Source: Actinoplanes sandaracinus (GTDB taxonomy: Bacteria > Actinomycetota > Actinomycetes > Mycobacteriales > Micromonosporaceae). Taken from it: a DNA stretch of 64,000 bases. Where the stretch lies: the NCBI RefSeq assembly GCF_030009775.1, contig NZ_JASCTH010000011.1, positions 1 through 64,000 on the forward strand. The letters run 5' to 3'. Position 1 is the first letter of the stretch, and each line of letters begins with the position of its first letter. The position numbers and the translations under genes were made by a program. Under the pieces are notes generated by a model. That model worked only from the letters and a program-made list of their open reading frames with translations, was not told the origin of the DNA and ran no database searches. Below, piece after piece: positions 59,127-64,000 of the stretch.

Positions 59127-60986
59127 TCAGTGCGAGGCGCGCCAGTCGCTCACGGCGGTGACCAGGAACGCCCCGGCCACCACCGCGGCGAGCGCCACCG
59201 TGCCGGCCGTCGCATAGCCGAGCAGGGCGGCCAGCGCCAGCAACAGCACCCGGCCGTCCCAGCCCAGGATCGCGCCGCCCGCCCTGGTCGCCGGAGCGCC
59301 CTTCTCCATCCGGGCGGTCAGGTCGTAGTGCCGCAGTGTGAGCGTGAACAGCAACAGGAAGACGAGCGGCGGCGGCACCTCGCCGTAGAGCCCGACCGCG
59401 GCCACGATCAAGTATTCGGCGGCGCGCAGGGCGGCCGGAACCAGCCAGTCCAGGGCACGGCCGTGCCGGGTCCGCCCGGGGAACCCGGCGAGCAGCACCG
59501 GAACGGCCACCAGGGCGAGCAACCACGGATAGCGCGACGGGTCACCGGTGGCGAACACGGCGACCGTGACCAGCGCGTACGCCGTGAAGACCGCGGCCAG
59601 CGGCAGCGGCCGCCCGGCGCCCACCCGGCTCAGCACCGCCCGCACCAGCGGGCCGTCGTCGCGATGCCGCCCGGTGTCGACCGTGTTCAGCACGCCGACC
59701 CGCATCGACAGCGCCCGCAACGAGCGCAACGCCAGTGTGTAGGCCGCCGCGAGCAGCCCGAAGCCGACCACCGCGGCAAGGGCGACCCGGCCGTTCGTGA
59801 CTGCGGCCAGCACCGAGATCAACGCCCAGCGCTCACCGATCGGGAAGACCACGATCCGCTTGGCCCAGTAGATCAGCGAGCCCCGCTGGCTCTGTGCCTT
59901 CACCGACGCCGCGGTGAGCCGGGCGCCGACTCCCCCCGCCGCGGCCGGGGCCGGGCGGGCGGCGGCCTCGTCGTGCAGCGCGCCGTACCAGGTGTCGGTC
60001 ATGTGGCGGGCGGTCTGCAAGAGGATCGCCGTGATCGCCAGCGGCCACGCATAGGGCAGACCGAGCCGGTCCGCGCCCGCCGCCAGGCCGGCGTAGACCG
60101 TGTACTCCTTGGCCCGGTCGGCCATGGTGTCGAGCCAGCCGCCGAACGCGTCGAAGTTCCGGGTGTACCGGGCCAGTTGGCCGTCCACGCAGTCGAGCAC
60201 GAACCCGAGGTAGAGCAGCACCCCGCCGAGGACCATCGACAGCCTCGACGCCTGCCAGAACAACAGCGCGGCACCGACCGCGAACAGCACCGACAGCCCG
60301 GTGACCGCGGTCGGGCTCAGGCGCAGCCGGGCCGCGGCCCTGGTGACCAGCGGCGACCAGGTGCTCACCGCGTACGTCGTGAAGAAGTCGTCCTGTTCCT
60401 TGACGGCGAGCCGCAGCCGCGCCGCGTCCTCGTCCACCGCGGCGACCGCGTCCCGTGCGGCGGCCAGCCGCTCAGGGCTGTCCACCTGCTCGGCGTGCAG
60501 CAGCCGGACCCGGGTGGCGACGGGGACGAATCCGTCGGCGAGCATCTCGGCCAGGACGTCGGGATGGTCGGCGGCCTTCTGCAGCAGCGGCAGGTCGGCC
60601 GGGGCGACACACATGGCGCCGAGGTAGCGCACCGTCCCGCTGCCGGGCGTGGTGGCGATCACCCGGCCCCGGTCCTCCTTGAGGTCACCGGCCGGATCGG
60701 GGACGACCAGCACGGTGCTGCGGCCGGCCGGCTCGGTGGCCAGTGTCCAGAGCAGGCTGGGGTGGGCGACCAGGTTGTCCGCGCAGATCAGCAGCGACTC
60801 GTCGGCGTCGCGGGCCAGCCGGGCCAGCTCACGCAGGTGGGCCACCTCGTCGGCGCCCGGCGCGAGGCGGTCGATCGCCGAGATCCCGGCGGCCCGGAGT
60901 GCCCCGGTGAGTTCCCCGGCGAGCCGATCGGCGTCGCCGTCCGGTATGGCTCGGCCGGTCCGGGCGGTCAGAACGGCCAGGGTCAC
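59127..60986 (-). CDS. CDP-alcohol phosphotransferase fused to a degenerate nucleotidyltransferase-like domain
   Basis: A 619-residue protein. Residues 1-200 look like a worn nucleotidyltransferase fold (DESLLICADNLVAHPSLL), but the glycine-rich nucleotide loop is missing. Residues 210-470 are a membrane CDP-alcohol phosphatidyltransferase domain. Its full motif is Asp265-x2-Asp268-Gly269-x2-Ala272-Arg273, then Gly283, Asp286 and Asp290 (DCVDGQLARY to WLDTMADR). A further membrane segment (480-619) follows. Bifunctional inositol-phosphate cytidylyltransferase/phosphotransferases share this layout, but here the first activity seems lost. The product is probably an inositol- or polyol-phospholipid. 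GTG 60986 starts the gene. Confidence 0.85.
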   Translation of the reverse strand: MTLAVLTARTGRAIPDGDADRLAGELTGALRAAGISAIDRLAPGADEVAHLRELARLARDADESLLICADNLVAHPSLLWTLATEPAGRSTVLVVPDPAGDLKEDRGRVIATTPGSGTVRYLGAMCVAPADLPLLQKAADHPDVLAEMLADGFVPVATRVRLLHAEQVDSPERLAAARDAVAAVDEDAARLRLAVKEQDDFFTTYAVSTWSPLVTRAAARLRLSPTAVTGLSVLFAVGAALLFWQASRLSMVLGGVLLYLGFVLDCVDGQLARYTRNFDAFGGWLDTMADRAKEYTVYAGLAAGADRLGLPYAWPLAITAILLQTARHMTDTWYGALHDEAAARPAPAAAGGVGARLTAASVKAQSQRGSLIYWAKRIVVFPIGERWALISVLAAVTNGRVALAAVVGFGLLAAAYTLALRSLRALSMRVGVLNTVDTGRHRDDGPLVRAVLSRVGAGRPLPLAAVFTAYALVTVAVFATGDPSRYPWLLALVAVPVLLAGFPGRTRHGRALDWLVPAALRAAEYLIVAAVGLYGEVPPPLVFLLLFTLTLRHYDLTARMEKGAPATRAGGAILGWDGRVLLLALAALLGYATAGTVALAAVVAGAFLVTAVSDWRASH

Positions 60987-61274
60987 CCGTGCACCACCGC
61001 TTGCCTCCTCATAGCCACGAAGGCTCTCACGACGACCGACCCGTGACGGCGCCCCGGTCTCTGTAACGATCCCAGGTCCGCGGTGGCGACCCTGATGCCC
61101 CTGACCAGGCCCGAAACGGCTTCAGGTTAACAGCGGGCGTCGCGGGGGTACGGGAGACCCTTACGGGAGCCGCACCCACGGCATCCATCTCCGGAACGAG
61201 GGAAGCACCGGCTCCCGTACCTACCGTCGAAGTGGCCGAGGCAGAAAGCCGAGGCCACCGAAGGAGTGGATGAA

Positions 61275-61472
61275 GTGACCAGCCCCCTCAGGACCCGCTC
61301 GTTCTCCCGCCCCCGGCACAACCGCCGGATCGCCGGTGTCTGCGCCGGCCTCGCTCAGCGTTTCGGGATGCGCCCCGGCCTGGTGCGGATCCTCTTCGTA
61401 GTCTCCTGCCTGCTCCCCGGCCCGCAGATCCTGATCTACCTGGCCCTCTGGGCCCTGATGCCCAGCGAGTGA
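61275..61472 (+). CDS. PspC-domain small membrane protein
   Basis: A 65-residue protein with a PspC domain: RRIAGVCAGLAQRFGMRPGLVRILFVVS, of which AGVCAGLAQ and RPGLVR are diagnostic. One hydrophobic helix ends in the family tail YLALWALMPSE. I chose GTG 61275 because AAGGAG at 61260-61265 is nine bases upstream. GTG 61266 would touch that site. PspC proteins take part in membrane stress responses. No other psp gene is near. Confidence 0.85.
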   Translation: MTSPLRTRSFSRPRHNRRIAGVCAGLAQRFGMRPGLVRILFVVSCLLPGPQILIYLALWALMPSE

Positions 61473-61626
61473 CTCCGCCGATCGAGTGACTCCGCCGATC
61501 GAGTCACTCACCGACCCCCGGGTCTCCCGTTCCTCCCCCGTGGCGGGACGCCCGGGACCGACCGGCCCGGCTGCTCCCCCGGCAACGACGCCCGGGGAGC
61601 GGCCGGCCCGGCCCGATGAGGCATCG

Positions 61627-62370
61627 TCAGGGGTTGGCGAACGTGACGGTGACCGTTGTGTAACCCAGGCGGCCGAAAAGGCTCTCCAGCATCCGCTGAG
61701 TGTTGTCCCGCGCGCGCTGGTCGAGCCCGCTCGCCCGGGCCGCCTCGGTGATCCGCTCCTGAGCGAGCTGGTAAACCCGCTGCTGCTTGCCCGGGTCCTC
61801 GCGGAAGGCATCGCCGATCCGGTTGAAGAGACCGCGCTCCTCGGCCACGACATAACTGCGCTGCATGTCGAGCGCCGCGGTGGACTGCTCCGGCGCGGGC
61901 AGCGTCAGTTCGATCGTCTTCTTCTCCTGGTCGATCTTGAGCGCGTCACCGCTGAGACCGCTGAAGTCCACGTAGGTCTCGACCGTGCCGGAGCCGACGA
62001 ACAGCGTGCGCTGGTTGACCAGGAAGTCGGGGATGTTGTCCTTGTTCTCCTGGAGATCGACGATCACCTGGAAGGTGCCGTCGGCCGCCACATAGCGGTG
62101 CAGGTCGCGCATGGACTGGAGAAGCACCGGCTGGCTGCGGTCGGTGGTCTCGTCGGCGAACGGGTTCTCGAAGGTGGGCAGCACGTTGATCGCGCGCAGC
62201 CCGAAGCAGGAGAGGACCAGAAGCGCGAAGACGACACCGACGAAGATCAGCAGCCGGGCGAACCCGCTCGGCTTGACCTCGGGCTCGGGAACGGGGTCCG
62301 GGGTGTCGGGCCGCTCGGGAACGGCCGGGTATTCGCTAGTCGGGTGGTCGGGCGTGGGCGAGTCGGCCAT
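61627..62370 (-). CDS. DUF4230 membrane-anchored protein
   Basis: A 247-residue protein with a Pro-rich cytoplasmic N-terminus (about 1-35) and one transmembrane helix (LLIFVGVVFALLVLSCFGL, about 40-58). The extracytoplasmic domain follows the DUF4230 pattern: LLQSMRDLHRYVAADGTFQV, NIPDFLVNQRTLFVGSGTVE, DQEKKTIELTLPAPE and a late RMLESLFGRLGYTTVTVTF. The domain has no assigned activity in any organism I know of. It is convergent with the PspC gene and probably monocistronic. Confidence 0.85.
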   Translation of the reverse strand: MADSPTPDHPTSEYPAVPERPDTPDPVPEPEVKPSGFARLLIFVGVVFALLVLSCFGLRAINVLPTFENPFADETTDRSQPVLLQSMRDLHRYVAADGTFQVIVDLQENKDNIPDFLVNQRTLFVGSGTVETYVDFSGLSGDALKIDQEKKTIELTLPAPEQSTAALDMQRSYVVAEERGLFNRIGDAFREDPGKQQRVYQLAQERITEAARASGLDQRARDNTQRMLESLFGRLGYTTVTVTFANP

Positions 62371-62422
62371 GCTCTAGACGGTACGGAGAAGGTGCGACAT
62401 TCCGCGACCGGAGAGGCCCGGC

Positions 62423-62719
62423 TCAGCCCTCGAGGATCAGGACCCGGGCGTGGATCTGGTTGCGCTGCTGCAGGGCCGCGCGCAGGGCCCGGTGCAACCC
62501 GTCCTCCAGATAGAGCGCACCGCGGTATTCCACGACGTGCGGGAACAGATCGCCGTAGAAGGTGGAGTCCTCGGCGAGCAGCTTGTCCAGCGCGAGCTCA
62601 CGTTTCGTGGTGATCAGTTCCGCCAGCCGGATCGGGCGCGGCGGAATCTCGGCCCATTCCTTGAGCGTGGTCTGATGATCGGGGTACGGGGCTCCGTCCC
62701 GGACCGCTTTGAAGATCAC
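62423..62719 (-). CDS. small ParB/Srx-like-fold protein with DGLHR motif
   Basis: A 98-residue protein I cannot name with certainty. It carries RGALYLEDGLHRALRAALQQ near the C-terminus, where the DGLHR block resembles the nucleotide-handling motif of ParB and sulfiredoxin folds (DGxHR). The N-terminal half has a helix, IRLAELITTKRELALDKLL, before the sheet. It has no membrane segment. It is transcribed alone or with the DUF4230 gene downstream (52-bp gap). Proteins of this kind are widespread in actinobacteria without known function. Confidence 0.6.
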   Translation of the reverse strand: MIFKAVRDGAPYPDHQTTLKEWAEIPPRPIRLAELITTKRELALDKLLAEDSTFYGDLFPHVVEYRGALYLEDGLHRALRAALQQRNQIHARVLILEG

Positions 62720-62770
62720 GGCGGTTGCCCTTTCCGTGAGAACCGTATGCCAGCGTAACCGCCGAGCCGG

Positions 62771-63388
62771 TCAGACCTCGCCCGCCGAAGCCCACCGGCC
62801 ATGATGCACCACGTCCGCCACCGGACGGTGGCCGCGGCGGAGTGATGGTGACCTCTTGTCGGAGCCCCGGTAGCCGACCGTGAGCGCCCCGATCGGGTTG
62901 AACTCCGCCGGCACCCCGAACGCCTCCTTGAAGGCGCCGACCCGGGCCGCGGGCAGACCGATGAAGCAGGAGCCGAGGTCCTCGTTGACCGCGGTGAGGT
63001 GCATGAGCAGGGTGGCGAAACCGGTGTCGATGTCCCAGTAAGGGGCCGGCCAGCGCTCCTCGGCCCGGTCCTGCCAACCCTTGTCGGGCTGAGCGTAACG
63101 GTCCAGATAGACCGACTTGTTGGAGCAGGCCACGATGATCAGCGGGGCGGTCCGCATCCGGGCCAGCCAGTCGCCGGGGCGGCCGTCGCCGTCCGCGGTG
63201 CTCGCCCAGTACCGGTCCCGGTCCTCGCGCTCGGTGAGCACGAGGAAGCTCCAGCCCTGGGAGAAGCCGGCCGACGGAGCCCGCAGGCCGTGCCGGACGA
63301 TCTTGTCGATCAGCTCGGGCGGAACCGGGCGATCCGGGTCGTAACCACGCACCATCCGCCGGCGGCGGACGACCTCGTCGAACTCCAT
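62771..63388 (-). CDS. nitroreductase-family flavoprotein
   Basis: A 205-residue FMN-dependent nitroreductase. The N-terminal RRRRMVRGYDPDRPVP gives the phosphate-binding arginines. RHGLRAPSAGFSQGWSFLVL is the FMN loop, and ATLLMHLTAVNEDLGSCFIGL is the core helix. The C-terminal GYRGSDKRSPS is also typical. It reduces nitro or quinone compounds with NAD(P)H, and in some lineages this fold serves F420 or cofactor metabolism. Its ATG overlaps the stop of the aldose-epimerase-like gene by one base. Confidence 0.9.
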   Translation of the reverse strand: MEFDEVVRRRRMVRGYDPDRPVPPELIDKIVRHGLRAPSAGFSQGWSFLVLTEREDRDRYWASTADGDGRPGDWLARMRTAPLIIVACSNKSVYLDRYAQPDKGWQDRAEERWPAPYWDIDTGFATLLMHLTAVNEDLGSCFIGLPAARVGAFKEAFGVPAEFNPIGALTVGYRGSDKRSPSLRRGHRPVADVVHHGRWASAGEV

Positions 63389-64000
63389 CAGCCCACCTGT
63401 ACGCGGACACCCCAGGACGCGGCCCAGGTCTCCCCGGGCGCAAGGACGACCAGGTCCCGGCCCGTCCGGAAGGAGTCAGCCGGGCAGGTCATCGGCTCGA
63501 CCGCGATGGACCGGCGGAACCGCTCGCCGTGCAGCGTGTCGGCGGTGAAGACCTGCCAGTACCGGAACTTCTCGTCGGCCCAGACCACGATCCTGGAGCC
63601 GGCGCCCGCGTCGGCGAGGGTGACCGCGGTGATCCCGTCGGCGTCGAAGTCGATGTCGCCGAAAGTGGTGTCCAGCACGAGGTCGCCGATCCGGCGCGGC
63701 TCGGAGAAGTCGAACTCGCTCCCGGCGACCTTGGTGGCGCCGATCGGCAGCAGCCGGGCGTCGGCCTGGATCCGGGACTTCGCCGGCACGTGCAGCACGG
63801 TGTCCTCCACCGAGACACCGGGCAATCGCAGGTAGGGGTGGACCGAGTAGCCCCACGGCGCGTTCGACCCGGAGGTGTTCACCACCTCCTGATCGCAGCG
63901 CAGGCCGTCGGCGGAGACCGACCAGCGAGCCCGCAACAGCAGCGACCACGGGTAACCCACCTGGGCGGGCAGTTCGTACTCCAGGACCACGGCGTCGGCG
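63388..64000 (-). CDS. aldose 1-epimerase-like protein, 5' end beyond window
   Basis: The visible 204 residues are the C-terminal two thirds of a galactose-mutarotase-fold protein; the start lies past 64000. The segment WGYSVHPYLRLPG carries the catalytic His, and FRYWQVFTAD to IAVEPMTCPADSF carries the catalytic Glu, both as in aldose 1-epimerases. The reaction would be alpha/beta interconversion of a hexose. Its stop overlaps the nitroreductase start by one base, so the two form an operon. Confidence 0.85.
   Translation of the reverse strand, partial: ADAVVLEYELPAQVGYPWSLLLRARWSVSADGLRCDQEVVNTSGSNAPWGYSVHPYLRLPGVSVEDTVLHVPAKSRIQADARLLPIGATKVAGSEFDFSEPRRIGDLVLDTTFGDIDFDADGITAVTLADAGAGSRIVVWADEKFRYWQVFTADTLHGERFRRSIAVEPMTCPADSFRTGRDLVVLAPGETWAASWGVRVQVG

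Noticed and set aside
1..64000. Mobile elements, prophage, tRNA genes
   Set aside because: No transposase, integrase, terminal repeats or cloverleaf-like sequence was recognised on either strand.

Overview
The window is high-GC DNA (about 70 percent by eye, with strong third-position G/C) from a chromosome of a filamentous actinobacterium. The rRNA leader at the left edge, the SigB/SigF-family sigma factor, the two c-di-AMP riboswitches over wall-protein genes and the general gene content point to Micromonosporaceae, and an Actinoplanes-like organism is my best guess. I cannot fix the genus. I saw no insertion sequence, prophage, CRISPR array or tRNA gene.

Left part (1-16.8 kb). Positions 1-410 are the minus-strand leader and two tandem promoters of an rRNA operon whose 16S gene lies outside the window. 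Next come a HATPase-type anti-sigma-like protein divergent from a sigma factor, a DedA membrane protein, a secreted beta-propeller protein, a GH18 chitinase lipoprotein gene broken by one in-frame TGA, a secreted LamG protein and two paralogous TPR proteins. A Mn2+-type (yybP-ykoY) riboswitch heads a TMEM165/GDT1 - cyclase-family hydrolase - TPR membrane protein operon. An S33-type secreted hydrolase, an APC permease and a GAF-GGDEF-EAL c-di-GMP protein follow.

Central part (16.8-41.4 kb) is a surface-glycan region. All six steps of CMP-pseudaminic acid synthesis are present but split into two operons: GT2-pseH-pseI (16.8-19.4 kb) and pseB-pseC-A2-B2-pseF-pseG (35.2-41.3 kb). A and B are two unrecognised proteins encoded as an overlapping couplet. 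The couplet occurs twice, once inside the pseB operon and once convergent to pseI. Divergent from pseB is a seven-gene chain with overlapping starts and stops: acyl carrier protein, FabG-like reductase, AMP-dependent acyl ligase, LuxE-like acyl-protein synthetase, LuxC-like acyl-CoA reductase, GtrB-like polyprenyl-phosphate glycosyltransferase and a GT-C-like membrane protein. I infer that this set makes an acyl or aldehyde-derived group and attaches it, or a sugar bearing it, to a pseudaminic-acid-containing surface glycan. It is the best candidate here for an undescribed system. Between the two glycan loci lie a two-subunit fluoride channel and a histidine kinase - response regulator - MMPL transporter operon.

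Right part (41.3-64 kb). It holds a quinone-oxidoreductase-like enzyme, a stand-alone receiver protein, an S66 peptidase, an ECF sigma/anti-sigma pair next to a neprosin-like secreted protein, a cysteine dioxygenase preceded by a perfect inverted repeat, a TetR regulator and a TagGH-type polysaccharide ABC exporter. Two divergent paralogous secreted coiled-coil wall proteins each have their own c-di-AMP (ydaO-yuaA) riboswitch. Then come a GH65 phosphorylase with beta-phosphoglucomutase, a second HATPase protein, a sugar-type ABC ATPase, a fused CDP-alcohol phosphotransferase, PspC and DUF4230 proteins, a nitroreductase, and an aldose-epimerase-like gene cut by the right edge.

Most genes sit in operons with 1-8 nt overlaps. 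Several starts were moved inward from the longest open frame on ribosome-binding-site or paralogue evidence. Family names come from motif recognition alone; no database search was possible.
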